A stretch of 64,000 nt of DNA from Amycolatopsis sp. NBC_01480 (GCF_036227205.1 NZ_CP109442.1:9362001-9426000); one strand, 5' to 3'; shown: positions 11,539-21,444, counted from the stretch's first letter. Notes: generated by a model from the letters alone, not told the origin. Translations and numbers: made by a program.

Positions 11539-13266
11539 TCAGGGACCGGTGCTGACCAGCGCGAACGACTCCCCCGGCAGGCGCACGGTGACGCCGCCCG
11601 CCAGGTCGGTCCCGGGCGCGCCCCAGGTCAGCAGCACCTCCTCGGCCGTCCCGCCCAGCGGGACGGTGACCTCCTCGGCGCCGAAGTTGCACGCCAGCCG
11701 CAGAGCGCCGCGGTGCAGCACGAGCCACGAGCTGTCCGGCGCGGCCTGCACCACCAGCCCGGCCAGCCGCGGGTCGGCCAGCTCCGGGCGTTCACGACGC
11801 AAGCGGATCAAGGTCTGGTACAGCTCGAGCATGTCGCGGTGGCCTTCGCGGCCGGGTTCGGCCCAGTCGAGCCGGGAGCGGGCGACGGTGGCCGGGTCCA
11901 TCGGGTCCGGCACGTCGGCCTCGCCCCAGCCGTGCCGGCCGAACTCGCGCCGCCGACCCGTGCGCACCGCCTCGGCCAGCACCGGGTCCGGGAACGAGGC
12001 GAAGAACTGCCACGGCGTGCTCGCGGCCCACTCCTCGCCCATGAACACCATCGGCGTGTACGGCGAGCAGAACACCACCGCCGCGCCGCAGGCCAGCTTG
12101 CCCGGCGAGACCGTGGCCGAAAGCCGGTCGCCGGTCGCGCGGTTGCCGATCTGGTCGTGGTTCTGCAGGTACGCGAGGAACCGGTGACCGGGCGCCTTCC
12201 GCGTGTCGAGGGGGCGCCCGTGCGTCCGCCCGCGGAACGAGGACCAGGTGCCGTTGTGGAAGAACACCTCGCGCAACGTCTTCGGGAGCGCGCCCGGCGC
12301 GGCGAAGTCGGTGTAGTACCCGGTGGTCTCGCCGGTGAGCCGGACGTGCAGCGCGTGGTGCAGGTCGTCGGACCACTGCGCGCCCAGCCCGTAGCCGCCG
12401 CCGTCTCGCGTGGTGACGAGTTTCGGGTCGTTCTGGTCGGACTCCGCGATCAGCGTGAGCGGCCGCCGCAACGCCGTCGACAGCTCCTCGACCTCGGCCG
12501 CCAGCTCCTCCAAAAGGTGCGTCGCGCGCTTGTCGACCAGGGCGTGCACGGCGTCGAGGCGCAGGCCGTCGGCGTGGAAGTCGCGCAGCCAGCCGAGCGC
12601 GTTGTCGAGCACGTACCGGCGGACCTCGTCGGAGCCCGGCCCGTCGAGGTTCAATCCGGCGCCCCAGTCGGTGGCCCCGGCGAAGTACGGGCCGAACCGG
12701 TCGAGGTAGGCGCCGGACGGGCCGAGGTGGTTGTAGACCGCGTCGAGCAGCACGGCCAGCCCGCGCGCGTGGCACGCGTCGACGAAGCGCTTCAGCCCGT
12801 CCGGCCCGCCGTACGGCTCGTGCACCGCGCCCCACAGCACGCCGTCGTAGCCCCAGCCCGCGGTGCCGTCGAAGGAGTTCACCGGCAGCAGCTCGACGTG
12901 CGTGATGCCGAGGTCCACGAGGTGGCCCAGCCGCTCGATGGCCGAGTCGAACGTGCCGCCTTCGGTGAACGTGCCGAGGTGCAGCTCGTAGACGACGCCG
13001 CCGGGCAGCTGCCGTCCGGTCCACCCGCTGTCGGTCCACGCGAACGCCGAGTGGTCGTACACGCGGGAGGCTTCGTGGACACCGTGGGGCTGACGCAGCG
13101 AACGCGGGTCCGGCAGGGGCTTTTCGTCGTCGCCGAGCAGGAACGCGTAGTCGGTGCCGGTGACGTCGGCCTGCCACCAGCCGCCGGTGGCCGCGGTCAT
13201 GGCGTGGTCCGTGCCGTCGACCCGGACCCGCACGCGCTCGGCCTCGGGCGCCCACACCGTGAACAT
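11539..13266 (-). CDS. treZ: Malto-oligosyltrehalose trehalohydrolase TreZ
   Basis: Releases trehalose from maltooligosyl-trehalose made by TreY. The 575 residues contain an N-terminal beta domain (MFTVWAPEAERVRV) and a GH13_10 barrel. The nucleophile is Asp238 (GLRLDAV), the acid is Glu275 (LIAESDQND) and the third acid is in LQNHDQIGNR. Its ATG shares one base with the treY stop codon (TGATG), which argues for translational coupling and for a joint TreY/TreZ function in making trehalose from glucan ends. Confidence 0.96.
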   Translation of the reverse strand: MFTVWAPEAERVRVRVDGTDHAMTAATGGWWQADVTGTDYAFLLGDDEKPLPDPRSLRQPHGVHEASRVYDHSAFAWTDSGWTGRQLPGGVVYELHLGTFTEGGTFDSAIERLGHLVDLGITHVELLPVNSFDGTAGWGYDGVLWGAVHEPYGGPDGLKRFVDACHARGLAVLLDAVYNHLGPSGAYLDRFGPYFAGATDWGAGLNLDGPGSDEVRRYVLDNALGWLRDFHADGLRLDAVHALVDKRATHLLEELAAEVEELSTALRRPLTLIAESDQNDPKLVTTRDGGGYGLGAQWSDDLHHALHVRLTGETTGYYTDFAAPGALPKTLREVFFHNGTWSSFRGRTHGRPLDTRKAPGHRFLAYLQNHDQIGNRATGDRLSATVSPGKLACGAAVVFCSPYTPMVFMGEEWAASTPWQFFASFPDPVLAEAVRTGRRREFGRHGWGEADVPDPMDPATVARSRLDWAEPGREGHRDMLELYQTLIRLRRERPELADPRLAGLVVQAAPDSSWLVLHRGALRLACNFGAEEVTVPLGGTAEEVLLTWGAPGTDLAGGVTVRLPGESFALVSTGP

Positions 13267-15548
13267 CAGGAATCCCCTCGTACCAGCAAAGCCACCGGGT
13301 AGCGGTCGAACAGCGACGCCGCGGCCGGCCGGTCGCCGACGGTGCGGCCGGTCAGCACGTCGGTCCAGACACCCTCGGTCAGCGGCAGCACGGTGTCGCG
13401 CCAGCCGCCGCCGCGCGCCAGCCCGACCGGCAGCCGGGTGACGGCCACGGCCAGGTCCTCGCCGCGCTGGAACGCCAGCAGGTGCTCGGCGGCGGCGCCC
13501 TCGGCGTGCAGCGGCCGGTAACCGGTGAACAGCTCGGGCCGCTCGCGCCGCAGCGTCAGCGTCTTGCGCACCACGAGCAGCTTGGCCGCGCCGGTCTCGT
13601 CGACCTCCGGCTGTTCACCCGCCAGCACGCGGGCGAGGATCTCGCGGCGCACGCCGTAGTCCACCTCGCGCCGGTTGTCCGGGTCCACCAAGGAAAAGTC
13701 CCACAACTCGGTGCCCTGGTAGACGTCCGGGACGCCGGGGCCGGCCAGCTGGACCAGCTTCTGCCCGAGCGAGTTCACCCAGCCCGGCCCGCGCACGCGC
13801 TCGACGAACGCCTCGACGTCGGCGGCCAGCTCGGCGTCGCCCAGCACCTGCCCGGGCCAGGCGGCGACGGCCCGTTCGAACGGCTCGTCGTGGTCGGTCC
13901 AGGTGGTGCGGAGCTTCGACTCCTTGGCGGCCTTGTCCAGGTAGTCCCGCAGCCGCTCGGCGCTGATCGGCCACGCTCCGACGAGCGTCTGCCAGGCCAG
14001 CAGGTTCAGCGCGGGCTCGTCGATCGGCCGGCGCGCGGTCCACCGCCGGACCGCGGCGGCGAACTCGTCCGGCACCTCCGAGAGCACGGCCAGCCGCGCC
14101 CGGGTGTCCTCGGAGCGCTTGGTGTCGTGGGTGGTCAGCGTGGTCATCGTCGCCGGGTACGCCGCGGCGCGGTTCTCCGCCAGCCCGTGGAAGTCCGCGA
14201 CGCCGAGGCCGAACCGGTCCGGGTTGCCGCCGACCTCGTTCAGCGCGGCGAACCGGGTGAACCGGTAGAAGGTGGTGTCCTCGGTGCCCTTGGCCACGAC
14301 CATGCCCGAGGTCTGCTGGATCCGGGTGGCCAGCTCGCCCTCGGGCTCGCCGCGCACCTGGGTGTCCAGCGCGTCGAGCGCCGCGCCGAGGTCCGGCCGA
14401 CGGCTCCGCGCCAGCTCGAGCGCCGCGGCCCAGTTTTCGCCGCCCTCGGGCAGATACGAGCGGTAGACCGGGAACGCGATCATCACCTCGGCCACCGCGG
14501 CCCGCGCGGCTTCGGTCTCCACCCCGGTCAGCAACGCGGCGATCCGGCGCACTTCCGCGACCAGGATCCGGTCGGTGACCAGGCGGCGGGCCTGCTCCTC
14601 CACGGCGTGGTAATCGGTCCGGCCGCCCAGCTCGCCGGCCAGCCGGGTGAACGCGGGCGCGGCGGCGGGATCGACGAACACACCCGCGATCTCCCGCAGC
14701 GCGTCGTACCCCGTGGTGCCGTCCACCGGCCAGCTCTGCGGCAGCGCTTCGCCGGGGTGCAGGATCTTCTCGACCACCAGCCACGCGCCCGGCGCGCCCT
14801 CGCGCAGCCGCGTCATGTAGCCGCCGGGGTCGGCGAGGCCGTCCGGGTGATCCACGCGCAGGCCCTGGACGTCGCCGTCGGCCACCCAGCGCAGCACCTC
14901 GCCGTGGGTCTCGGCGAACACCTCGGGCTTCTCGACGCTGACCGCCGCCAGATTCGTGATGTCGAAGAACCGCCGGTAGTTCAGCTCCGCGTTGCCCCGG
15001 CGCCAGCCCACCAGCTCGTAGTGCTGACGGTCGTGGACTTCCTGCGGGCTGCCGCCATCGGTGCCGGGCGCGATCGGGAAGCGGTGGTCGTAGTAGACGA
15101 GTTCGTCGCCTTCCACGGCCAAATCCGCGACGGCGTCGTCGTCACCGAGGACCGGCAGCAGCAGCCGGCCACGGCTCCAGTCGATGTCGAAGTACCCGGC
15201 GTACGCGGATTCACGGCCGTTGCGCAGCACGTCCCACCACCACGCGTTGGTCTTCGGCACCTCCACGGCCATGTGGTTCGGCACGATGTCGACGACCAGC
15301 CCGAGCCCGGCTTCCTTCAGCCGTGCCGACAACGCTTTCCGGGCCTCTTCGCCGCCCAGCTCGGGCCGCGCGCGGGTCGGGTCGACCACGTCGTAACCGT
15401 GGGTGGAGCCGGGAGTCGCGTCGAGCACCGGCGAGGTGTACAGCGCGCCGACGCCGAGGTCGCGTAAGTAATCGACCAGTTCGGCGGCATCGGTGAAAGT
15501 CAGCTCCGGGCGCAGCTGCACCCGGTACGTCGAGGACGGCTTGGTCAC
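13266..15548 (-). CDS. treY: Malto-oligosyltrehalose synthase TreY
   Basis: Converts the reducing-end alpha-1,4 linkage of a maltodextrin into an alpha-1,1 bond. The length is 760 residues (GH13_26). The N-terminal STYRVQLRPELTF is diagnostic; the nucleophile is Asp233 (LRVDHPDGLADP), the acid is Glu260 (LVVEKILHPGE) and TTHDTKRSEDTRARL carries the third acid. The GTG start at 15548 is preceded by GAGGTGGG. It overlaps treZ by one base. A strong hairpin lies between it and the upstream glgX copy. Confidence 0.96.
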   Translation of the reverse strand: MTKPSSTYRVQLRPELTFTDAAELVDYLRDLGVGALYTSPVLDATPGSTHGYDVVDPTRARPELGGEEARKALSARLKEAGLGLVVDIVPNHMAVEVPKTNAWWWDVLRNGRESAYAGYFDIDWSRGRLLLPVLGDDDAVADLAVEGDELVYYDHRFPIAPGTDGGSPQEVHDRQHYELVGWRRGNAELNYRRFFDITNLAAVSVEKPEVFAETHGEVLRWVADGDVQGLRVDHPDGLADPGGYMTRLREGAPGAWLVVEKILHPGEALPQSWPVDGTTGYDALREIAGVFVDPAAAPAFTRLAGELGGRTDYHAVEEQARRLVTDRILVAEVRRIAALLTGVETEAARAAVAEVMIAFPVYRSYLPEGGENWAAALELARSRRPDLGAALDALDTQVRGEPEGELATRIQQTSGMVVAKGTEDTTFYRFTRFAALNEVGGNPDRFGLGVADFHGLAENRAAAYPATMTTLTTHDTKRSEDTRARLAVLSEVPDEFAAAVRRWTARRPIDEPALNLLAWQTLVGAWPISAERLRDYLDKAAKESKLRTTWTDHDEPFERAVAAWPGQVLGDAELAADVEAFVERVRGPGWVNSLGQKLVQLAGPGVPDVYQGTELWDFSLVDPDNRREVDYGVRREILARVLAGEQPEVDETGAAKLLVVRKTLTLRRERPELFTGYRPLHAEGAAAEHLLAFQRGEDLAVAVTRLPVGLARGGGWRDTVLPLTEGVWTDVLTGRTVGDRPAAASLFDRYPVALLVRGDS

Positions 15549-15574
15549 GCGCCCACCTCACTGAACACGGCTGC

Positions 15575-15623
15575 AGCGGATGACGCTTTCCCCTCACTGA
15601 GTGCAGTGAAAGCGTCATCCGCT
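15575..15623. repeat. Intergenic palindromic element with 16-bp perfect arms
   Basis: The arm AGCGGATGACGCTTTC (15575-15590) is exactly complementary to 15608-15623. The interior holds a second perfect stem CACTG (15595-15599) / CAGTG (15604-15608) around AGTG, leaving only a short CCCT bulge. On either strand it would fold into one 49-nt hairpin with no T tract. It lies between glgX copy 2 and treY. It could act as an attenuator or mRNA-processing site, or simply be a member of a dispersed palindromic repeat family. Confidence 0.75.
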
Positions 15624-15651
15624 ACGTGCTCGCTCCGCGAAGACAGCTTGG

Positions 15652-17784
15652 TCATACGTCGTCGTCCTCCCCCGCGGTCCGCTGCAGCACGACCAGCGAG
15701 CGCGCGGCCAGGTTCAGCTTGCCGCCGCCGGGCACCAGCTCGCCGTCGGCGTGCCCGACCTCGCCGGTCGCGGTGTCCACCACCACGGTCCACTCGCGGC
15801 CGTAGCCGTTGCCCGGCAAGGTCATCGCGATGTCCTCGTAGTGCGCGTTGAACGCCAGCAGGAACGAGTCGTCGACCACGCGCATGCCGCGCGGGTCCAG
15901 GTCCGGGATGCCCTCGCCGTTGAGGAAGATGACCACGGACTTGCCGAAGCCGTCGTCCCAGTTCTGCTCGGTCATCTCCTCGCCGGCCGGGGTGAACCAG
16001 GCGATGTCGCCCAGCTCCTCGCCCTTGCGCAGCGGCTTGCCCTGGAAGAACCGGCGGCGCCGGAACACCGGGTGCGCCCGCCGGAACGCGGTCAGCCCGG
16101 CGGTGAACTCCACTAGGCCGGCGTTCTCCGAGGCCAGTTCCCAGTCCATCCAGGACAGTTCGGTGTCCTGGCAGTAGGCGTTGTTGTTGCCCTGCTGGGT
16201 GCGGCCGAACTCGTCGCCGTGCAGCAGCATCGGCACGCCCTGGGAGAGCAGGTTGGTGGCGAGCAGGTTGCGGCGCTGGCGGGCCCGCAGCGCGAGCACC
16301 TCGGGATCGTCGGTCGGGCCCTCGACCCCGCAGTTCCACGAGCGGTTGTCGTCGGCGCCGTCGCGGTTGTCCTCGCCGTTCGCCTCGTTGTGCTTTTCGT
16401 TGTAGGACACCAGGTCCGCCAGCGTGAAGCCGTCGTGCGCGGTGACGAAGTTGATCGACGCGAACGGGCGGCGGCCGTCGTCCTGGTACAGGTCCGAGGA
16501 GCCGGTGATGCGGGAGGCGAACTCGCCGAGGGTCGCCTGCTCGCCGCGCCAGAAGTCGCGCACGGTGTCGCGGAACTGCCCGTTCCACTCCGTCCACAGC
16601 GGCGGGAAGTTGCCGACTTGATAGCCGCCGGGGCCGACGTCCCACGGCTCCGCGATCAGCTTCACCTGGCTGACGATCGGGTCCTGCTGCACCAGGTCGA
16701 AGAACGTGGACAGCCGGTCGACGTCGTAGAACTCGCGGGCCAGCGCCGAGGCGAGGTCGAACCGGAACCCGTCCACGTGCATCTCGGTCACCCAGTACCG
16801 CAGCGAGTCCATGATCAGCTGCAAGGTGTGCGGGTTGCGCACGTTCAGCGAGTTCCCGGTGCCGGTGTAGTCCATGTAGTACTGCGGGTCGTCCTCGACC
16901 AGCCGGTAGTAGGCCTCGTTGTCGATGCCGCGCATGGACAGCGTCGGGCCCAGGTGGTTGCCCTCGGCGGTGTGGTTGTAGACGACGTCGAGGATCACCT
17001 CGATGCCCGCCTCGTGCAGCGCGCGGACCATGCCCTTGAACTCCTGGACCTGGCCGCCCTGCCCGGGCATCGCCGCGTAGCCGTCGTGCGGGGCGAAGTA
17101 GCCGATGGTGTTGTAGCCCCAGTAGTTGCGCAGGCCCTTCTGGTCCAGCCCGTGGTCGGTGACGAACTGGTGCACCGGCATCAGCTCGACCGCGGTCACG
17201 CCCAGCTTCTTCAGGTGCTCCACCACCGCCGGGTGCGCCAGCCCCGCGTACGTGCCGCGCAGCCGCTCCGGCACGAACGGGTGCGTCATGGTCATGCCCT
17301 TGACGTGCGCCTCGTAGATCACCGTCTCGTGGTACGGCGTGCGCGGCGCCCGGTCGTTCGCCCAGTCGAAGAACGGGCTGACCACCAGCGAGTACGGCAC
17401 GTGGCCGGCGGAGTCGTCGTCGTTGCGCTGCTCCGGGTCGTCGAAGCGGTAGCCGAACAGCGCCTCGGTCCAGTCGACGCCGCGGGAAAGCGCCTTGGCG
17501 TACGGGTCGATCAGCAGCTTGGTCGGGTTGCAGCGCAGGCCGCGCTCCGGGTCGTACGGGCCGTGCACGCGGAACCCGTAGCGCTGGCCGGGGCCGATGC
17601 CGAGCAGGTAGCCGTGGTGGACGAAGCCGTCCACCTCCTCCAGCCGGGCGCGCGTCTCGGTGCCGTCGTCGTCGAACAGGCACAGGTCGACGTGCTCGGC
17701 CACCTCGGAGAACAACGCGAAGTTGGTCCCCACCCCGTCGTAGGTCGCGCCGAGGGGATAGGACGTTCCGGGCCAGGGCCGCAC
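15652..17784 (-). CDS. glgX: Glycogen debranching enzyme GlgX/TreX (copy 2)
   Basis: Isoamylase-type debranching enzyme of 710 residues, placed as in treX-treY-treZ clusters where it supplies unbranched maltodextrin to TreY. The CBM48 domain (about 8-110) contains FRVHGPYDPERGLRCNP. The nucleophile is Asp343 (DGFRFDLASAL), the acid is Glu379 (LIAEPWD) and the third acid is in VTAHDGFTLADL. The GTG at 17784 follows AAGGAGA. It begins 57 nt after the malQ stop in the same direction. Compared with copy 1 it is the more likely TreX because of its position beside treYZ. Confidence 0.94.
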   Translation of the reverse strand: MRPWPGTSYPLGATYDGVGTNFALFSEVAEHVDLCLFDDDGTETRARLEEVDGFVHHGYLLGIGPGQRYGFRVHGPYDPERGLRCNPTKLLIDPYAKALSRGVDWTEALFGYRFDDPEQRNDDDSAGHVPYSLVVSPFFDWANDRAPRTPYHETVIYEAHVKGMTMTHPFVPERLRGTYAGLAHPAVVEHLKKLGVTAVELMPVHQFVTDHGLDQKGLRNYWGYNTIGYFAPHDGYAAMPGQGGQVQEFKGMVRALHEAGIEVILDVVYNHTAEGNHLGPTLSMRGIDNEAYYRLVEDDPQYYMDYTGTGNSLNVRNPHTLQLIMDSLRYWVTEMHVDGFRFDLASALAREFYDVDRLSTFFDLVQQDPIVSQVKLIAEPWDVGPGGYQVGNFPPLWTEWNGQFRDTVRDFWRGEQATLGEFASRITGSSDLYQDDGRRPFASINFVTAHDGFTLADLVSYNEKHNEANGEDNRDGADDNRSWNCGVEGPTDDPEVLALRARQRRNLLATNLLSQGVPMLLHGDEFGRTQQGNNNAYCQDTELSWMDWELASENAGLVEFTAGLTAFRRAHPVFRRRRFFQGKPLRKGEELGDIAWFTPAGEEMTEQNWDDGFGKSVVIFLNGEGIPDLDPRGMRVVDDSFLLAFNAHYEDIAMTLPGNGYGREWTVVVDTATGEVGHADGELVPGGGKLNLAARSLVVLQRTAGEDDDV

Positions 17785-17841
17785 AGGGCTCTCCTTGGGT
17801 GACTTCGATTCCGACGACAGGGACTGGGTTCGGCGATCCCG

Positions 17842-19821
17842 CTAGGGCAGCGGCCGGGCGGCCTTCAACGGGGCCACGGCCGCGTGCACCCGGGGATCGG
17901 CGAAGAACCCGTCGACGGTGACGGGCAAGGGAATCCGCCAGTTAGGGTACTGGTCGACGGTGCCGGGCAGGTTGGGCTGGCGCAGCTGGCCCACCACGTC
18001 CGCGGGCGAGGTCAGGACCAGCCGCGACGCCGCCGAGGCCAGCAGGGTGTGCAATGCCACCACGAGGTCGTCGCCGGAGATCCCTTCCCGCGCAACGAGT
18101 TCCAGCAACGCAGCGCGTTCGGCCGCTGCCTCCGCGTACTCGTCGGCCGCCGGCCGGTCGAGCAGGCCCAGCTCGGCGCGCACCCGCACGTGCTCGGCCG
18201 CCAGCCAGCCGGCGACCGTGGGCAGGTCGTGCGTGGAAATGCTGGCCATCGCCTCGGGGTCCCACTCCGCCGGACGGACGAACGGCTGTCCGGGCGCGTC
18301 CCAATCACGCTGGAACCACAGCACGGCGGAGCTGAGCAGCCCGCGCGCCTGCATGGTTTCGGTGACGGTGTCTTCCACGGTGCCCAGATCCTCGCCGACT
18401 ACGACGGCGCCCGCGCGGTGAGCCTCCAGCGCGAGCACGCCTAGCATCGCTTCGGCGTCGTAGTGCACGTACGTGCCGCGGCCGGCGGGCTCGCCCGGCG
18501 GGATCCACCAGAGCCGCCAGAGCCCGGCGATGTGGTCGACGCGGATGCCGTCGGCGTGCTGGAGCACCCCGCGGACGACGTCGCGGAACGGCGCGTAGCC
18601 GGCCTCGGCCAGCCGGTCCGGGCGCCACGGCGGCAGGTTCCAGTCCTGGCCCTGCTGGTTGAACGCGTCCGGCGGCGCGCCGACGCGGACCTTCGCCGCG
18701 AAGACGTCACGCAACGCCCAGGTGTCCGCGCCGCCGGGGTGGACGCCGACGGGCAGGTCGTGCACCACGCCGACCGGCATCCCGGCCTCACGCGCGGCAC
18801 GGCGGACGTCGTCGAGCTGCTCGTGGCAGAGCTGCTGCAGCCAGCCGTGGAACTCGACGCGCGAGGCCAGCTCCTCGCGGGCCGCGGCGACCGCGGGGCT
18901 CGACGGGTCGCGCAGCGGCTCCGGCCACTCGCGCCAGTCGGCGCCGTGGACCTCGGCGAGCGCGCCGAACGTCGCGAAGTCCCGCAGGTCGCCGTCCAGC
19001 TCGACCGGGCGCGGATGGTGCGGGCGGAGCAGTTCGAGGGCGCTGTTCTTGGCCGTCCAGACCGCGTCGTAGTCGATCAGCTCGGCCTCGCCGGCGGGCG
19101 CGAGGGCCAGCACCTTGGCGCGGGTGTCCTCGTCGGCGTTCGCGAAGGCCTCGGTCGCGGTGACGCGCAGGTAGATCGGGTTGGCGAAGCGGCGGCTGGA
19201 CGGCGAGTACGGCGAGCGCTCGACCGGGTGCGCCGGGCTGAACGCCTGCACCGGGTTGACCAGCAGCACCCCGGCGTCCAGTTCGGCGGCCGACCGCGCG
19301 GCGACGGTCTTGAGGTCGCCGAAATCGCCCATCCCCCACGACTCCCCGGAGTGCAGCGAGTAGAGCTGGAGCATCCAGCCCCAGGCCGGCGGCACGTCGG
19401 GCAGCTTCGCCGGGACGACGGCGAGCGGCACGCGCTGGTCGGCCGTGACCACGTGGTGCCAGCCGAGCGGCAGGTCGGCGGGCAGCGAGGTGCCGACGTC
19501 GCGGGTGGTGCCGTCCTCCAGCTCGACCGTGGCGGCCCGGCCGAGGTCCCGTTCCTGCCCCTCGCGGACGACCAGCGTCGGCGGCAGGGCGGTGGTGTCC
19601 CGGCTTTCGCGGACCGCGGTCAGCGCGGCGGCGACGGCTTCGGGGGTACTGGCGTCGACGTCGAACTGCGCGAGCACGGCGACGACGACTTCGGCCTCCA
19701 CCTGGACCTCGACCTGATCGGAATTCTCGTAATGGGTGGCCACGCCGTAGGCGGCGGCCAGCTCGGCCAGCTCGGGCGGGACGGCGTTCTCGGGCGCCTC
19801 GTCGGCGGCGGGGCTCTGCAC
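17842..19821 (-). CDS. malQ: 4-alpha-glucanotransferase MalQ
   Basis: Disproportionates maltodextrins (GH77). The protein has about 659 residues with the actinobacterial N-terminal extension (about 120 residues) before the barrel. The nucleophile motif is GIRVDHIAGLWRLWW, the acid/base motif VVVGEDLGTV and the third acid ISTHDLPTVAGW. The open frame extends further upstream, but that part (Arg/Cys-rich) is not MalQ-like. I take the GTG at 19821 with a weak GAGAG ribosome site, and this start is uncertain. It is the first gene of the minus-strand glucan cluster. Confidence 0.92.
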   Translation of the reverse strand: MQSPAADEAPENAVPPELAELAAAYGVATHYENSDQVEVQVEAEVVVAVLAQFDVDASTPEAVAAALTAVRESRDTTALPPTLVVREGQERDLGRAATVELEDGTTRDVGTSLPADLPLGWHHVVTADQRVPLAVVPAKLPDVPPAWGWMLQLYSLHSGESWGMGDFGDLKTVAARSAAELDAGVLLVNPVQAFSPAHPVERSPYSPSSRRFANPIYLRVTATEAFANADEDTRAKVLALAPAGEAELIDYDAVWTAKNSALELLRPHHPRPVELDGDLRDFATFGALAEVHGADWREWPEPLRDPSSPAVAAAREELASRVEFHGWLQQLCHEQLDDVRRAAREAGMPVGVVHDLPVGVHPGGADTWALRDVFAAKVRVGAPPDAFNQQGQDWNLPPWRPDRLAEAGYAPFRDVVRGVLQHADGIRVDHIAGLWRLWWIPPGEPAGRGTYVHYDAEAMLGVLALEAHRAGAVVVGEDLGTVEDTVTETMQARGLLSSAVLWFQRDWDAPGQPFVRPAEWDPEAMASISTHDLPTVAGWLAAEHVRVRAELGLLDRPAADEYAEAAAERAALLELVAREGISGDDLVVALHTLLASAASRLVLTSPADVVGQLRQPNLPGTVDQYPNWRIPLPVTVDGFFADPRVHAAVAPLKAARPLP

Positions 19822-19908
19822 CGGTCCAGTCTCTCGGGCGGTGCGGCGGCGCGCCAATCGCCCCGCCGGGCGGCACCCGAATGCCGGAAAGCCACTGAAA
19901 AAGCAACA

Positions 19909-19950
19909 GCGGTAACCGGCCAGTCGGGGGGCGTGCCGGCCGGTTACCGC
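19909..19950 (-). terminator. Rho-independent-like terminator after the M1 peptidase gene
   Basis: GCGGTAACCGGCC (19909-19921) pairs perfectly with 19938-19950 around a 16-nt loop. On the minus strand the stem is followed by TGTTGCTTTTTC, a T-rich tail. It lies between the peptidase stop and malQ, so it should end peptidase transcription and isolate the glucan cluster. Confidence 0.65.
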
Positions 19951-20043
19951 CACACCACCACAGAGGGCGGGGCGCGAGCGAAATGACGGCTGAACCGTGA
20001 CTTCACTCGTTCAGGTGAACCAGGCGGTTCAGGGGTTGCGGAG

Positions 20044-21444
20044 TCAGCCGTTGAGCGGTCCCGGATGCAGGTACGGCTCCGGCGGGATCACCGAGCTGTG
20101 CGCCCACGCCCGGAAGAACCCCGACAGGTCCTGTCCGGCGTCGTGGGCGGCGAGTCGTTCGAAGCCGGGCCAGGATGCGTTGCCGTAGCGGTGGGCGGCG
20201 GTCCAGTGCTGGAGCAGGCCGAAGAACTTGGCGTCGCCGATGGTGCGGCGCAGCGCGTGGAGCATCAGCGCGCCGCGGTCGTACAGCGCGTAGTCGAGCG
20301 GACGGTCCTTGCCCGGGTCGTAGATCGGCACCGCCCAGTACGCCGCGTCGCCGACGTGGCTCGCGACGATCTCGCGGTAGGACTTGTCGAGGTCCGCGCC
20401 GTTCTCGGCTTCGTCCCAGAGCTGGCCGGTGTACTGGGCGAAGCACTCGGCGATACATCCGTCACGCCAGTCCGAAAAGGACACTGAATCGCCGAACCAC
20501 TGGTGGGCCAGCTCGTGCACCGCGGAGGCGTCGAAAAACGCGCCGTCGTAGGTCGGGCGGGTCTGCGTCTCCAGCGCGAGACTGCCCTCGGTCGCCTCCG
20601 GCGCCACGACGATCGAGCCGGTGGAGTCGAACGGGTACGGGCCGAACGTCTTCGTCAGGAACGCCATGATCTTCGGCACCAGCGCCTCGGAGTCCGGCAG
20701 GTAGGTGGTGTTCTGGCCGTACGCGTTGATCACCGGCGTGCCGTCGGCCAGCTTCGAGGCGTGCACGGTGAACTTGTCGATCGCCATCGTCGTCGCGTAC
20801 GAGACGATCGGGTGATCTTCGTTCCACCGGAACGTTTTCAGCCCGTCGCGCTCCGACGTCGGCCCGGGCAGGCCGTTGCCGATCACCGTCCACTCGGCGG
20901 GCACGGTCGCCTCCAGGTGCAGCGCCGCCTTGTCCGACGGGTGGTCGTTCAGCGGGAACCACGCGGTGGCCGAGTGCGGCTCGCCGGTGACGTCGACGCC
21001 GCCGCCCTGCAGCTTGTGCCAGCTCGCCCCCGCCGGCTTGCCGGAGTAGCCGACGCGTACCGCGAACACACTCCCCCGCCGGACGCGCGACGCCGGCGTG
21101 ATCACCAGCTCGTGCGCACCCGTCCGCGCGACCTCCCGCGCCGGCACCCCGTTCACCGTGACCGAGCTGACGGTGAAACCCTCCAGATCGAGGTTGAAGC
21201 GGTCGAGATCCTGCTTCGCCGCCGCTTGCACTGTCGTGTCGCCGGTGAACGAATCCGGCTTCGCGGGGTCGTAGAAGACCTTCACGTCGTAACGCGAGAC
21301 GTCGTAGCCGCCATTGCCGTCCTGCGGGAAATACGGGTCGCCGACGCCGTCCGAGCCAATCGCGGACGGCGACGCCAGCCCGAGAGCGGCCGCGCTGCCG
21401 ACGACCAGGGCCAGCGCGACGGCCTTGTGCCACAACGGGTTCAC
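20044..21444 (-). CDS. Secreted M1-family metallopeptidase
   Basis: A zinc aminopeptidase-type (gluzincin) protein, probably exported. The zinc site is HELAHQWFGD followed after exactly 18 residues by the third ligand Glu (IAECFAQY). An exopeptidase-like loop reads EGSLALETQ, a divergent GAMEN motif. The predicted mature protein starts soon after an N-terminal hydrophobic segment (AVALALVVGSAAALGLA). I chose the GTG at 21444, which gives a short positively charged signal-peptide n-region (VNPLWHKAV); a longer frame reaches a GTG at 21489. At about 466 residues it is shorter than full M1 aminopeptidases, as expected for the compact actinobacterial form lacking the C-terminal domain. Confidence 0.88.
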   Translation of the reverse strand: MNPLWHKAVALALVVGSAAALGLASPSAIGSDGVGDPYFPQDGNGGYDVSRYDVKVFYDPAKPDSFTGDTTVQAAAKQDLDRFNLDLEGFTVSSVTVNGVPAREVARTGAHELVITPASRVRRGSVFAVRVGYSGKPAGASWHKLQGGGVDVTGEPHSATAWFPLNDHPSDKAALHLEATVPAEWTVIGNGLPGPTSERDGLKTFRWNEDHPIVSYATTMAIDKFTVHASKLADGTPVINAYGQNTTYLPDSEALVPKIMAFLTKTFGPYPFDSTGSIVVAPEATEGSLALETQTRPTYDGAFFDASAVHELAHQWFGDSVSFSDWRDGCIAECFAQYTGQLWDEAENGADLDKSYREIVASHVGDAAYWAVPIYDPGKDRPLDYALYDRGALMLHALRRTIGDAKFFGLLQHWTAAHRYGNASWPGFERLAAHDAGQDLSGFFRAWAHSSVIPPEPYLHPGPLNG

